From the NCBI GenBank assembly GCA_015059095.1, contig SVBA01000011.1, positions 1 through 58,076 on the forward strand: DNA of 58,076 nt. The letters are read 5' to 3'. The notes beneath the pieces are model-generated. The model did not search any database and was not told where the DNA came from. It saw only the letters and a program-made list of their open reading frames with translations. A program made the position numbers and the translations under genes. This DNA comes from Erysipelotrichaceae bacterium (GTDB lineage: Bacteria > Bacillota_I > Bacilli_A > RFN20 > CAG-449). Below, in pieces: positions 42,301 through 51,327 of this stretch. Position 1 is the stretch's first letter, and each line of letters starts with the position of its first letter.

Positions 42301-45300
42301 ATTTATGATGTTGGTGATTATGCATTCTTTGGTTCTTCAATTAGTTATATTCGTTTAGTTAATAATGGAAGTATCGGCGCATTTGCTTTTGGCAACTTAG
42401 GCGAAGATATTTATGTTAGAATTGAACAACCTATGGAGGTAAATTATCTAGCATTTAGTTCTCAATATTCTGATCAAGTTTCAAAAATAAAATATTTATA
42501 TATTAATGGATCAGTTAATTGGGTTAATAAAACTTATGGTAATCATCTTATCTATGATTCATTAACTTTACTTGGTGAAGAGATTACAACAGAATTTGAT
42601 TCTTATACTTGTAAAGAATTAACAATTTCTTCTAGTGTTAAAACTATTAAAACAGGTTCTTTAACTTATCTAACTAATGTTAAAGAATTAAAGATTCCTG
42701 TAGGTATAGAAACTATTGAAAATAATTCTTTACCAAACTATTTAACTAGTTTAACAATGCCACAAGGTTATGTTATTAATAATTTAAGTGCATATGCAAG
42801 ATATCACATTCAATATGTATTAGTTACTGACTCAACAGAAGTTATTGATAATCAATTCTATAACTTAGGTGCATTAGAAATTGTTGAATATAGTAATTCG
42901 ATTACTTCAATTGGTAGTAATGCTTTCAAAGATTGTAAAGCTTTAACTACACTTCCACATTTTAAAGAAGTAACTTCATATTATTCAAACTCATTTATTA
43001 ATTGTGAATCTTTAGAAGCAATTAGTTTACCTAATAGAAACTTAGAAATGATTTATAATTCTATAAATAGTAATCCATTTAGTGGATGTAAGTCATTAAC
43101 TAGCTTAACTTTAGGTAATTTCTCACCTAATTTAGTAATTAATAAGAATACTGGTTCATTGGCTAAAACTCTTAAATATATTTCTATTAGTGGTAATACT
43201 AATATTACAAACACAATGCTTTCAAATATGTATGCGCTTGAAGAAGTTCACTTGGGAAGTGGTGTTAATGTGATTAAAAATTCTGCATTTAGTGGATGTA
43301 TATCATTAAGTAATATTACTATGGAAGAAGTTACTACTATTGAGTCTTATGCGTTTGCAGATTGTATCTCTTTAGAAACATTAATCATTCCAGAAACAAT
43401 GGAATCTATTGTCGAATCTGCATTTGAAAGATGTTATCATTTATACCAAGTTATTAATTTATCTGATGTTGAAATTAAGAAAAATGGTGAAAAAGGACAA
43501 CAAATTCCTTACTTAGTAAACGAATTTAAGACTATCGATTCTGAACTTAAAGAAGTAAAAAGAAAAGATGGATTTGAATATTTATACGATATTAATAAGG
43601 ATATGTATACTATCGTTTGTTATTATGGAGAAGGAGGAGAAGTTGTTCTTCCAAGTGATATTGAAGATGAAAAATTCTATATTGGTTATAGAGCATTTGA
43701 AAAACACGCTTTATTTAACTATCTATCAAATGAAACAATTACTAATATTACTGGTGATATTACTTCTATTAAATTCTCATATGGAGTAGAGGGAATTTAT
43801 GATTATGTATTACAAAATTCTACTCCTACTAAATTAACTATTAATAAAATATTTGATAATTTAGGTAAAGCTTATTATGGAAATAATAATGATAATAAAT
43901 CAATTGTTACACTTGAATTATTATATGGACCTGAAATAATACCAGATGGTGCATTTGAGGTATTTGGAAAACTTGAAACTTTAATTATTCCAAGTAGTGT
44001 AACTTCTATTGGTAATTGTATATATAATGAAAAATATTTAGTTGAAGTAGTAAATGAATCTAATTGTGAATTACCATTTAATAATGTTATTAATGAATAT
44101 AGTTCGTTAGAAGATTATTCATCTAATATCGTTTATGAAGGATACTTAAAATTTGTTTATTCACTTTCTGAAGAAAGATATTATATTTATGATAGTACAA
44201 TACCTTCATATACCCGTCTTGATATAACTATTCCAGGTTTATTTAATGGAAAAGAAGTTGTAATAGGAAAAAGTGGTTTATCTGGTTTATATTTCAATAA
44301 TTTAGTTATTGAAGAAGGGGTTAAAGAAATTAAAGGACAAGGATTATACAATATTAATGTTTCTGAAACGTTAACTCTTCCTCATTCATTAGAAAAGATT
44401 AACGCAAATGGTTTATATGGCGATTTTATTAATCTTAACTTACCACAATTATCTAATTTATTGGATGGTAATATTGGAATTCGTTATGCTGAGAATATTT
44501 ATTATAATGGAACAAAAGAACAATATTTGACTAATGTTGTAAAATTAGGAAAAGAAAATACAGAAGTATTAAATTTCCAAAGTGGTGTTGTTTCATTATA
44601 CGTTTTAGGAAATAATCAATATGAACTAGTTACTTCGTTTGATTTATCTTCTAAAAATATTACTGTAATTCCTAAAAATGCATTCAAGAATATTATTTCT
44701 ATTACAGATATCATATTACCTTCTACTATAAATAAGATTGGTGATGCTGCATTCTATAATTGTGAAAACTTAACTAGCATTAATTTACCAGAAGGTTTAA
44801 TTGAAATTGGATATTCAGCGTTTAGCTATACTAATATCTCTACGATTAAATTGCCTTCAACATTAATTACAATTAATGATTATGCGTTTACAGGAAGTGA
44901 ACTAATGTCCATTGAGATTCCAAGTAGTGTGGAATATTTAGGAAATCATGTATTTGGTAGTACTAATCTAATATCTGTTGAGATTCCAAGTAATGTAGAA
45001 TATTTAGGATCTTACGCATTTGGATATTGTGAAAAGTTAACTAATGTAGTTATTAAAGAAGGACTAGAAATAATTAAAGATAGGACGTTTATTAATTGTC
45101 CAATCACATATTTAGAATTACCTACTAGTGTAAATACTATAGGATGTGAAGCATTTGCAGAATGTGAGTTAGGAACAATTGATTTATCGAATGTTAAAAC
45201 TATAGAGCAACATGCATTTAGAAATAATAAAAATTTATCTACAATTTATCTATCCACAAAATGTAGATCAATTGGAAATTATTGGATCACATCTTCATAT

Positions 45301-45429
45301 AATCAAAATAAGATTACTATTATTTATAGTGGAACTGAAACAGAATTTAATAATTATATTGCTAAAGGTCAATATTGGAATTCTGGATTTGATTCAACTA
45401 ATTTAGAAATTAAATATACTCAAGAATAA
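39343..45429 (+). CDS. Giant BspA-like surface lipoprotein
   Basis: A 2028-residue surface protein. A lipoprotein signal with lipobox FVAC (C24) is followed by a Gly/Ser/Pro/Asn-rich spacer. Residues about 50-440 hold roughly nine Cys/His-rich repeats (CxxC pairs with conserved His and aromatic residues, such as YCPTCGDEY and YCPSCGETT), probably metal-binding. From about 480 to the end run BspA-type leucine-rich repeats (LRR_5) of about 23 residues with the pattern IGxxAFxxCxxLxxLxIPxxV. BspA-like proteins mediate host or bacterial adhesion. The reading frame is unbroken. AGGAGA precedes the ATG, and it is flanked by terminators. Confidence 0.9.
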   Translation: MKTFFKKLIFFVCFFLIGILFVACSNLPGGSSSEPNNPTNPPSSSEKEDNGEHVCNFKLMKEVPSNCKEEGILYYECECGKSKEERLGFGDHQFTEWYVVDEPTHESEGMEERYCEVCTILESRSIPKLEGGENENPENPDIPVHKHKYEYEMIDEKNHRAYCPTCGDEYIEEHKINAELGYTDCRYCDYDMKDNQTHEHDWVDCGMSDDDYHYSYCPSCGETTNPQPHEWIEEIYFPADCLNSGTKYIYCSVCGNGHEELYFGDHSYGYGEYNDEYHISVCWLCGESDENAKFEHNFTYETKLIPTYNTEGIKEGTCQDCGFKKEFPIPTSEHTCSLMEYGTFPATCLEPEYKLYICRTGICTYEEKEYIGQVIGPHSCTSKVLEPATCTEKGLREYTCTYGCGHTYTEEIDYLSHSYDDNKLCVDCSRNQRLDYLTFVDYGDYYVITDVDYYYFSTFYDKVSENSSYYSVTFPAVYEGKPVKRVSLNINNNSYYRIYERDLVLEEGIEEFYISNTFTSWNSNIYLPKSIKLIGGTPFNYERYYGVSVYYAGSIEDWMKVELEASSSLPTREHFYCVNEEGNYCDVTSITIGSDVTSINGFIFSRMMSLKTLIVPNSVTSIGPLFIDYCENLETLEVPFIGADSIDVWSLDSFASYGTLINLKSITVHGGKTADISNCYLLEYADLGGVTGNIIATGCSNLKELVLPQGMTEIVDFAFNGCASLESLEFPNTIESIGENAFRMCRNLTSLTFQEGIISIGNYAFEYCEKLEVLKIPDTVETIGSNFINSCTALKELYLPDNLKTIAKEFSYDNYELTKLSLTLPTEVEYSKLYELVGYNTARKIVELEVRTEMDDIPESFFENFAYAEIIKLPTTEFDSIGSRAFYGCSRLKELPVTRANSIGNSAFESCNSIESVNIVITSTNVGTNIFKECNSLVDAAVSRLADSMFYDCDVLEKVSIFNPITSIPSRCFQYCSSLDEFDFSSIYDVGDYAFFGSSISYIRLVNNGSIGAFAFGNLGEDIYVRIEQPMEVNYLAFSSQYSDQVSKIKYLYINGSVNWVNKTYGNHLIYDSLTLLGEEITTEFDSYTCKELTISSSVKTIKTGSLTYLTNVKELKIPVGIETIENNSLPNYLTSLTMPQGYVINNLSAYARYHIQYVLVTDSTEVIDNQFYNLGALEIVEYSNSITSIGSNAFKDCKALTTLPHFKEVTSYYSNSFINCESLEAISLPNRNLEMIYNSINSNPFSGCKSLTSLTLGNFSPNLVINKNTGSLAKTLKYISISGNTNITNTMLSNMYALEEVHLGSGVNVIKNSAFSGCISLSNITMEEVTTIESYAFADCISLETLIIPETMESIVESAFERCYHLYQVINLSDVEIKKNGEKGQQIPYLVNEFKTIDSELKEVKRKDGFEYLYDINKDMYTIVCYYGEGGEVVLPSDIEDEKFYIGYRAFEKHALFNYLSNETITNITGDITSIKFSYGVEGIYDYVLQNSTPTKLTINKIFDNLGKAYYGNNNDNKSIVTLELLYGPEIIPDGAFEVFGKLETLIIPSSVTSIGNCIYNEKYLVEVVNESNCELPFNNVINEYSSLEDYSSNIVYEGYLKFVYSLSEERYYIYDSTIPSYTRLDITIPGLFNGKEVVIGKSGLSGLYFNNLVIEEGVKEIKGQGLYNINVSETLTLPHSLEKINANGLYGDFINLNLPQLSNLLDGNIGIRYAENIYYNGTKEQYLTNVVKLGKENTEVLNFQSGVVSLYVLGNNQYELVTSFDLSSKNITVIPKNAFKNIISITDIILPSTINKIGDAAFYNCENLTSINLPEGLIEIGYSAFSYTNISTIKLPSTLITINDYAFTGSELMSIEIPSSVEYLGNHVFGSTNLISVEIPSNVEYLGSYAFGYCEKLTNVVIKEGLEIIKDRTFINCPITYLELPTSVNTIGCEAFAECELGTIDLSNVKTIEQHAFRNNKNLSTIYLSTKCRSIGNYWITSSYNQNKITIIYSGTETEFNNYIAKGQYWNSGFDSTNLEIKYTQE

Positions 45430-45448
45430 GAGTAAAAATAAAAAGAGT

Positions 45449-45483
45449 ACAATCCTCTAATATTAGGGGATTGTTTTCTTTTT
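45449..45483 (+). terminator. Terminator after the BspA-like gene
   Basis: ACAATCCTCTA (45449-45459) pairs with TAGGGGATTGT (45464-45474), followed by TTTCTTTTT. Confidence 0.87.
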
Positions 45484-45529
45484 GATGAAAATATTGAAGA
45501 AGTATTATATAATAAAAAAGGTGAATAAA

Positions 45530-46180
45530 ATGAAAATTAAACATTTAGATATTAAAGCAGTTATATTTGATTTAGATGGTACTTTACTTGATTCTTGTAA
45601 AGTATGGTTTGAAGTTGATCAAAATTTCTTTAATAAAAGAGGTAGAGAAGTTCCAAAAGATTATGGTAAAACTATTGGAACAATGGGACTTGCTCAGGCT
45701 GCTGTATATACAAAAGAAACTTATGGGATAGAGGAATCTCCAGAAGAGATATTTTCAGAATGGATGGATGCGGTTGTATCTAAATATTCTGATGAAGTAG
45801 AATTGAAACCTCATGCTAGAGAATATCTTGAGTTTTTAGCGAAAAACTCGATTCCAATGGCAGTTGCAACAGCATCGAGTAAAGTGATGTATGAACCATG
45901 TTTAAAAAATAATGGCATATATTATTATTTTGATCATATATGTGATGTTAAGAAATTTAAAAATGGTAAAAATACACCTGAATTATTTATTCATGTTGCT
46001 AATTTATTAGGAGTTAAACCAAGTGAAATATTAATTTTTGAAGACACATTACATGCGATTAAAGTTGCTTTAGAGGCAGGATTTAATGTATGTTCGGTTT
46101 ATGAAGAAACTTGTCATGATGAAGAAGAAAAGAAAGAAATTTCTTCTTTATATATTCATGATTTTAATGAATTATTATAA
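45530..46180 (+). CDS. HAD-family phosphatase, beta-phosphoglucomutase-like
   Basis: A 216-residue HAD hydrolase with nucleophile motif FDLDGTLLDS, motif II ATASSK and motif III FEDTLHAI. The cap position and size fit the beta-phosphoglucomutase-like subfamily, which dephosphorylates small sugar phosphates. The ATG at 45530 is chosen because AAAGGTG lies just upstream; an earlier in-frame ATG at 45482 overlaps the terminator T-run. It heads a three-gene run with the GT4 enzyme and a membrane protein. Confidence 0.85.
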   Translation: MKIKHLDIKAVIFDLDGTLLDSCKVWFEVDQNFFNKRGREVPKDYGKTIGTMGLAQAAVYTKETYGIEESPEEIFSEWMDAVVSKYSDEVELKPHAREYLEFLAKNSIPMAVATASSKVMYEPCLKNNGIYYYFDHICDVKKFKNGKNTPELFIHVANLLGVKPSEILIFEDTLHAIKVALEAGFNVCSVYEETCHDEEEKKEISSLYIHDFNELL

Positions 46181-46191
46181 GGTAAATTAAT

Positions 46192-47211
46192 ATGAAAGTA
46201 CTATTATACGAACAAAATGCTAAAATGCAAAAACGTTCAGGCATCGGTAGAGCATTAAAACATCAAAAAAGAGCGTTAGAATTAAATGGAATTGAGACTA
46301 CTTTTGATCCAAATGATCAATATGATTTTGTTCATGTCAACTCTTCTTTTGCTCATACTTATAGATTTGTAAAAAAATTACAAAAAAAGAACATCCCTGT
46401 AGTAGTTCATGGACATTCCACTTATGAAGATTTTAGAGAATCTTTTAGACTATGGAAATTTATTGAACCTTGGTTTGATAGAAATTTAACTAGATTGTAC
46501 GGAATTGCAGATTATATTATTACCCCGACTAATTATTCTAAAAAATTAATTGAGAATTATCCTTGTACAAAATGTCCAGTAGAAGCTATTTCTAATGGAG
46601 TTATTTTAGAGGAATATGCTTATAATCAAGAAAAAGTGAATAAGTATAAGGAGTTTTTTAATATTCAAGATAATGATAAAGTTGTTATTGGTATTGGATT
46701 ATTATTTAAAAGAAAAGGTCTTCATGATTTTATCGAGATTGCTAAAAAAATGCCGCATATCAAATTTATTTGGTTCGGTCATTTAAATAAATTATTATGT
46801 ACTAGTGAAATAAATAAAGCAATTAAAAATAAACCTAGTAACGTGTATATGCCTGGATATATTGATGGAGATGTAATTAAAGGAGCTCTTCAAGGAGCGG
46901 ATTTATGTTTCTTTCCTTCTTACGAAGAAACTGAAGGGATTGTAGTTTTAGAAGCTTTGGCAAGTAGAATTCCATTATTAATTAGAGATGTTCCAGTTTA
47001 TGAAGATTGGTTAACAGACAGAGTTAATTGTTATAAAGGTAAAAATAATGAAGAATTTATTACTTTAATTGAAGAAATTGTTCATAATGACAATTCAAAA
47101 ATCATTGAAAATGGCTATAAAATAGCAGAAAATCGTAGTATTGAGAAAGTTGGAAAACAACTTATTGAAGCATATAAAAAAGTGATTGAAATTACAGAAA
47201 GGAGAAAATAA
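46192..47211 (+). CDS. GT4-family glycosyltransferase
   Basis: A 339-residue GT-B enzyme of family GT4. The N-terminal EQNAKMQKRSGIGRALKHQ, VVHGHSTYEDF and the C-terminal EETEGIVVLEALA (the EX7E nucleotide-sugar motif) are clear. The pattern resembles diacylglycerol glucosyltransferases that make glycolipids in Mollicutes and related Firmicutes, but capsule synthesis is possible. AAGGT precedes the ATG, which lies 12 nt after the HAD gene. Confidence 0.82.
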   Translation: MKVLLYEQNAKMQKRSGIGRALKHQKRALELNGIETTFDPNDQYDFVHVNSSFAHTYRFVKKLQKKNIPVVVHGHSTYEDFRESFRLWKFIEPWFDRNLTRLYGIADYIITPTNYSKKLIENYPCTKCPVEAISNGVILEEYAYNQEKVNKYKEFFNIQDNDKVVIGIGLLFKRKGLHDFIEIAKKMPHIKFIWFGHLNKLLCTSEINKAIKNKPSNVYMPGYIDGDVIKGALQGADLCFFPSYEETEGIVVLEALASRIPLLIRDVPVYEDWLTDRVNCYKGKNNEEFITLIEEIVHNDNSKIIENGYKIAENRSIEKVGKQLIEAYKKVIEITERRK

Positions 47212-47214
47212 ATT

Positions 47215-48021
47215 ATGGTAAAAAGAGTTGTGAGATTTATATTATCTATTTTAATGTTAGCAGTATTATTTATTCCACTAGGTTATATTGATCCTTCTAA
47301 AAGTGTATTAACTAAAATCATTGATTTATTTAAGGTAGAATATTTTGGCTTAGTATATTTTGCTTACCTTGTTGTAATATTTGCAAATTTTGTTTTTAGT
47401 TTAATCGGTGTATTTACTGAAAGTTATAAATGTATGTCAATAAGTAGAAACACATCATTTATTAGTGCGATATTATTATTTAATTATGCAATCATGAGTT
47501 ATGAATCTATTTTAACTGTAATTTTAGTTATTTTAGGCCTTATTACTGTTATTTTTGAATTTGTATATTTTTTAATAGAAAAGAATATTGCAGAATATCA
47601 GTATGGTGGAAAAAGAAAAAAGAGTTTTATTGATATTTTAAGATTAATTTGTGTGTTAGTATGTTTTATTTCAATTGGAGTTAATAAGCCTGAATTAGGT
47701 TATTCAGCGATGTATTATCATCAAAATTTATTGAAAGAATATGGAAGTTTAGCAAACGGAATTAATTTCTTCTTATGTTTCTTATTTATTTTTACAATTA
47801 TTTTATCCATTATTTCTTTGATTAAAAATTATTTTAGACTTAGAATGCATCCTTCAATTTTTAGTTTAGTTTTATATTTTGTCTTACTATTTATTCCATT
47901 CTTTGTTCAAGATAAGGTATTTGCTATTGCATTATTAATTCCAGTAGGAGCAGTAATAGGAATTATTAATGAATTAATTTCAATAATCTTAGAAAAAGGT
48001 TTCGATAATAGAGAAAGTTAA
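47215..48021 (+). CDS. Multi-pass membrane protein, unknown
   Basis: A 268-residue protein with about eight hydrophobic helices and few charged loops; no motif is recognised. AAAGGAGAA precedes the ATG, three nucleotides after the GT4 gene, so it likely works with the glycosyltransferase. A role in envelope lipid or polymer handling would be inference. Confidence 0.6.
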   Translation: MVKRVVRFILSILMLAVLFIPLGYIDPSKSVLTKIIDLFKVEYFGLVYFAYLVVIFANFVFSLIGVFTESYKCMSISRNTSFISAILLFNYAIMSYESILTVILVILGLITVIFEFVYFLIEKNIAEYQYGGKRKKSFIDILRLICVLVCFISIGVNKPELGYSAMYYHQNLLKEYGSLANGINFFLCFLFIFTIILSIISLIKNYFRLRMHPSIFSLVLYFVLLFIPFFVQDKVFAIALLIPVGAVIGIINELISIILEKGFDNRES

Positions 48022-48050
48022 GTATGATGTAAAAATCATACTTTTTTCTT
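48021..48050 (+). terminator. Terminator of the HAD-GT4-membrane unit
   Basis: AGTATGAT (48021-48028) pairs with ATCATACT (48035-48042), followed by TTTTTCTTTTTT. The stem begins at the last base of the stop codon. Confidence 0.82.
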
Positions 48051-48053
48051 TTT

Positions 48054-48077
48054 TAACAAATAGATATTTGTTATAAT
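48054..48077 (+). promoter_or_regulatory. gpmI promoter with overlapping palindrome
   Basis: TATAAT at 48072-48077 with extended TGT. A perfect inverted repeat TAACAAATA-GA-TATTTGTTA (48054-48073) covers the spacer and reaches into the -10, a position suited to a repressor site. Confidence 0.5.
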
Positions 48078-48103
48078 ACTTTCGGTAAAAGGAGATTTAT
48101 ATT

Positions 48104-49678
48104 ATGAAAAAACCTATTTTATTAGTTATTATGGATGGCGTTGGATTTTCTAAAACTGGATTAGGCGATGCAGTTAGTTTAGCAAATACTCCAACTCTTG
48201 ATCATTTCTTACAAACTTATCCTAATGTTAGATTAAAGGCTCATGGACCTGCAGTTGGTTTACCAAGTGATGATGATATGGGAAACTCAGAAGTTGGTCA
48301 TAATGCGTTAGGATGTGGACAAATTTATTCTCAAGGTGCAAAACTTGTTAATGAATCTATTGAATCAGGAAAAATTTATACTTCAGAAGCTTGGAAAGAA
48401 GTTTCTTCTAATGCAAGACTACATAACTCTACTTTACACTTTATTGGTTTATTAAGTGATGGTAATGTTCATTCAAATATTTCACATTTAATTGCAATGA
48501 TTAAACAAGCAAAAGAAGAAGGTGTATCTAAAGTAAGAGCACATATTCTTTTAGATGGTAGAGATGTACCTGCAACTAGTGCATTAGTTTATGTCGAACA
48601 ATTAGAAGAAGTTATGGCTTCTTTAAATGATGAATCTTTTGATGCAAGAATCGCTTCAGGTGGTGGTAGAATGAAAATAACTATGGATAGATATCAAGCA
48701 AACTGGAAGATGGTTGAAGAAGGATGGAAAACTCATGTTCTTGGTTTAGGTAGAGGTTTTTCTACTACTAAAGACGCTATTGAAACATTTAGAAATGAAA
48801 ATCCTGGTATTATTGACCAAGATTTACCAGCATTCGTAGTTGTTGAAAATGGTAACCCTGTTGGAACAATTGAAGATAATGATTCAGTAATTTTATTTAA
48901 TTTCCGTGGCGATAGAGCTATTGAAATTTCTATGGCATTTGATCAAACTGATTTTACTGCTTTTGATAGAGTAAGAGTTCCTACAGTTTGTTATGCTGGT
49001 TTACTTCAATATGATGGAGATTTAAAACTTCCAAGAAGATTCTTAGTAAATCCACCAGAAATTAAACATACATTAACAGAATTATTAGTAGAAGCTAATA
49101 TTAATGAATATGCTATTTCTGAAACTCAAAAGTATGGTCATGTCACTTATTTCTGGAATGGTAATAGATCAGGTAAAGTTTCTGAAACTTTAGAAACATA
49201 TAAAGAAATTCCTTCTGATAATGTTTCTTTTGATCAAAGACCTTGGATGAAATCAGCAGAAATTACTGATGAAGTAATTAAAGCTATGGAATCTAAACAA
49301 TATGATTTTATTAGATTAAATTATCCAAATGGTGATATGGTTGGTCATACTGGTAATTTAGACGCTACTATCTGTTCTATGGAAGCATTAGATTTAGGCT
49401 TAGCAAGACTTTGGAAAGTTGCAAAAGAACAAGGTTATACAATGTTAATTACAGCAGACCATGGTAATGCTGATGAAATGCTTGAAAAGAATAAAAAAGG
49501 TCAAATTGCAGTTAGAACTGCTCACTCATTAAACCCAGTTCCATTTATCATTGTTGATGATGAATTAAAGGTTGAATTAAATGAAGGTGAATTTGGTTTA
49601 GCTAACGTAGCTCCAACAGTTGCAAAATTATTTGGACTAGTTGCTCCTTCATGTTGGGAAAAATCAATTATTAAATAA
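48104..49678 (+). CDS. gpmI: 2,3-bisphosphoglycerate-independent phosphoglycerate mutase
   Basis: A 524-residue Mn-dependent enzyme that interconverts 3- and 2-phosphoglycerate in glycolysis. VIMDGVGF holds the metal Asp, DDDMGNSEVGHNALG the phosphoserine nucleophile, LLDGRDVPATSA and GGGRMKITMDRY the substrate Arg/Lys set, and ITADHGNADEM the C-terminal metal ligands. Length is close to the family norm of 510. AAAGGAGA precedes the ATG. It is monocistronic. Confidence 0.95.
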   Translation: MKKPILLVIMDGVGFSKTGLGDAVSLANTPTLDHFLQTYPNVRLKAHGPAVGLPSDDDMGNSEVGHNALGCGQIYSQGAKLVNESIESGKIYTSEAWKEVSSNARLHNSTLHFIGLLSDGNVHSNISHLIAMIKQAKEEGVSKVRAHILLDGRDVPATSALVYVEQLEEVMASLNDESFDARIASGGGRMKITMDRYQANWKMVEEGWKTHVLGLGRGFSTTKDAIETFRNENPGIIDQDLPAFVVVENGNPVGTIEDNDSVILFNFRGDRAIEISMAFDQTDFTAFDRVRVPTVCYAGLLQYDGDLKLPRRFLVNPPEIKHTLTELLVEANINEYAISETQKYGHVTYFWNGNRSGKVSETLETYKEIPSDNVSFDQRPWMKSAEITDEVIKAMESKQYDFIRLNYPNGDMVGHTGNLDATICSMEALDLGLARLWKVAKEQGYTMLITADHGNADEMLEKNKKGQIAVRTAHSLNPVPFIIVDDELKVELNEGEFGLANVAPTVAKLFGLVAPSCWEKSIIK

Positions 49679-49680
49679 TA

Positions 49681-49706
49681 AGAGTAACATTAGTTACTCT
49701 TTTTAC
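49681..49706 (+). terminator. Terminator after gpmI
   Basis: AGAGTAAC (49681-49688) pairs with GTTACTCT (49693-49700), followed by TTTT. Confidence 0.82.
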
Positions 49707-49721
49707 TCCTAGGAGGTAATT

Positions 49722-50921
49722 ATGAAACAAGAATTAATTATGGTTCGTTATGGCGAATTAGGTACTAAAGGAAAAAATAAACAAGACTTCATTAATAAAT
49801 TAGGTGAAAATATTAAAAGAACTCTAAAAAAATTTACTAAGTTAACTTACGAAGTAAATAGAGATCATACATATATTCATTTAAATGATGAGCCTTATGA
49901 AGAAATTAAAAAGTTACTAAAAGGTGTTTCAGGCGCATCTAGTTTTTCTCTTGTATATAAAGTAGAAAATGATATTGAAAAGATGAAAGAAGCATGTTTA
50001 GCTTTAGCTTTAGAAGAAAATAAAAAGACTTTTAAAATGAAGGCTAAAAGAGCAGAAAAAGCTTTTCCAATGATTTCTGATGATATTAATAGAGCGATTG
50101 CTACTCACATATTAAAAAATTCGCATTATAAAGTAGATGTTCATAATCCTGATTTATTAATTTCTTTAACAGTAAGACAAAATGAAACTTATATCTTCAT
50201 TAATCAAGAAGAAGGTGCGGGAGGTTATCCTTTAGGAATTGCAGGAAAAGGATTAATGATGATGAGTGGAGGGATTGATTCTCCAGTAGCAGCATATTTA
50301 ATGATGAAAAGAGGAATCAAAATGGAATGTATCCACTTTGCTGCACCTCCATACACTAGTGAAGCTGTTATTACAAAAATCACTGATTTATTAAAAGTTT
50401 TAGCAAGATATCAAGGAGAAATTAAATTATATATTGTTCCATTCACTCATCTTCAAGAAGATATTTATAAATACGCTAAAGAAAGTTATGCGATTACTAT
50501 TATGAGAAGGATGATGTATCGTATTACTGAAAGAGTTGCTAGAAGATATAATAATTTGATTATCGCTAATGGTGAATCGATTGGACAAGTTGCTTCTCAA
50601 ACTTTAAAGAGTATGCAAGCAATTGAAAATGTAGTCAACATTCCAGTAATTAGACCTCTAGCAATCTTTGATAAGGTAGATATTATTAAAATAAGTAAAG
50701 AACTAGGAACTTATGATATTTCTATTAGACCATTTGAAGATTGCTGTACAATATTTGAACCTAAAAATCCAACAACATCTCCTAATTTAGAAAAAATCTT
50801 AGAAATTGAATCTTCCTTTGATTTTGAATCACATATTAGAAATTGTATATCTAATATTAAGGTCATTAAAGTTACTGAAGATTATGAGGATATTAAAGAA
50901 GACGTAGATGAATATTTTTAA
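49722..50921 (+). CDS. thiI: tRNA 4-thiouridine synthetase
   Basis: A 399-residue ThiI enzyme that adenylates U8 of tRNA for sulfur transfer, and in some bacteria also feeds thiazole synthesis. The order is a ferredoxin-like and THUMP region (about 1-165), then the PP-loop MMSGGIDSPVAAY (about 185). The C-terminal rhodanese domain of the E. coli enzyme is absent, as usual in Firmicutes. A perfect AGGAGGT site precedes the ATG. The only promoter candidate is upstream of gpmI or within the short gap, so some read-through is possible. Confidence 0.95.
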   Translation: MKQELIMVRYGELGTKGKNKQDFINKLGENIKRTLKKFTKLTYEVNRDHTYIHLNDEPYEEIKKLLKGVSGASSFSLVYKVENDIEKMKEACLALALEENKKTFKMKAKRAEKAFPMISDDINRAIATHILKNSHYKVDVHNPDLLISLTVRQNETYIFINQEEGAGGYPLGIAGKGLMMMSGGIDSPVAAYLMMKRGIKMECIHFAAPPYTSEAVITKITDLLKVLARYQGEIKLYIVPFTHLQEDIYKYAKESYAITIMRRMMYRITERVARRYNNLIIANGESIGQVASQTLKSMQAIENVVNIPVIRPLAIFDKVDIIKISKELGTYDISIRPFEDCCTIFEPKNPTTSPNLEKILEIESSFDFESHIRNCISNIKVIKVTEDYEDIKEDVDEYF

Positions 50922-50953
50922 ACCTAATACTTCCAAGTATTGGGTTTTTATTT
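50921..50953 (+). terminator. Terminator after thiI
   Basis: AACCTAATAC (50921-50930) pairs with GTATTGGGTT (50937-50946), one G-U, followed by TTTATTTTG. Confidence 0.8.
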
Positions 50954-50962
50954 TGTTATAAT
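50954..50962 (+). promoter_or_regulatory. Extended -10 promoter of the small basic protein
   Basis: TGT-TATAAT with the -10 at 50957-50962; no good -35 is visible at 17 nt. Confidence 0.5.
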
Positions 50963-51006
50963 AACCTAAAATAGGGGTAACACTAGTTTTAGAAAGAGGT
51001 GAATTT

Positions 51007-51264
51007 ATGAAAAGTGCTAAAAAGCTTACTGAAAAAGTAAAGAGTGCATTCACAAAAAAATATGGTAGAACTGCAGTAGAAGGTGCAGAACCAACGTTCC
51101 ATACTTCTAAAACTCATGGTGGAACTATTCCTTATTTACCAGGAAAGTTTAGAGAAGAATTTGCAGAAGATTTAATTGAAAACGAAGAAAAAAGAACTAC
51201 AAAAACTAGAACTTCAACAAACAAAAAGAATAATAACTCGAATACAAAAAATCAAAAGAAATAA
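51007..51264 (+). CDS. Small basic protein, unknown
   Basis: An 85-residue protein. The N-terminal 60 residues contain an ordered-looking EPTFHTSKTHGGTIPYLPGKFREEFAEDLIE, and the last 25 are Lys/Asn/Thr-rich and probably disordered. It could bind nucleic acid or ribosomes, but no family is recognised. AGAGGTG precedes the ATG. It has its own promoter and terminator, supporting a real gene. Confidence 0.6.
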   Translation: MKSAKKLTEKVKSAFTKKYGRTAVEGAEPTFHTSKTHGGTIPYLPGKFREEFAEDLIENEEKRTTKTRTSTNKKNNNSNTKNQKK

Positions 51265-51271
51265 TGTTTTT

Positions 51272-51297
51272 AGGCTCATTTTGAGCCTTTTTTTATA
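51272..51297 (+). terminator. Terminator after the small basic protein
   Basis: AGGCTCA (51272-51278) pairs with TGAGCCT (51282-51288), TTT loop, long T-run. Confidence 0.85.
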
Positions 51298-51327
51298 AAA
51301 AGTTATAATTTAGTTTAAAATAATATT

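Noticed and set aside
39343-45429. CRISPR or tandem DNA repeat array
   Set aside because: The periodicity is at the protein level (LRR and Cys repeats), with diverged DNA and no spacers or cas genes.
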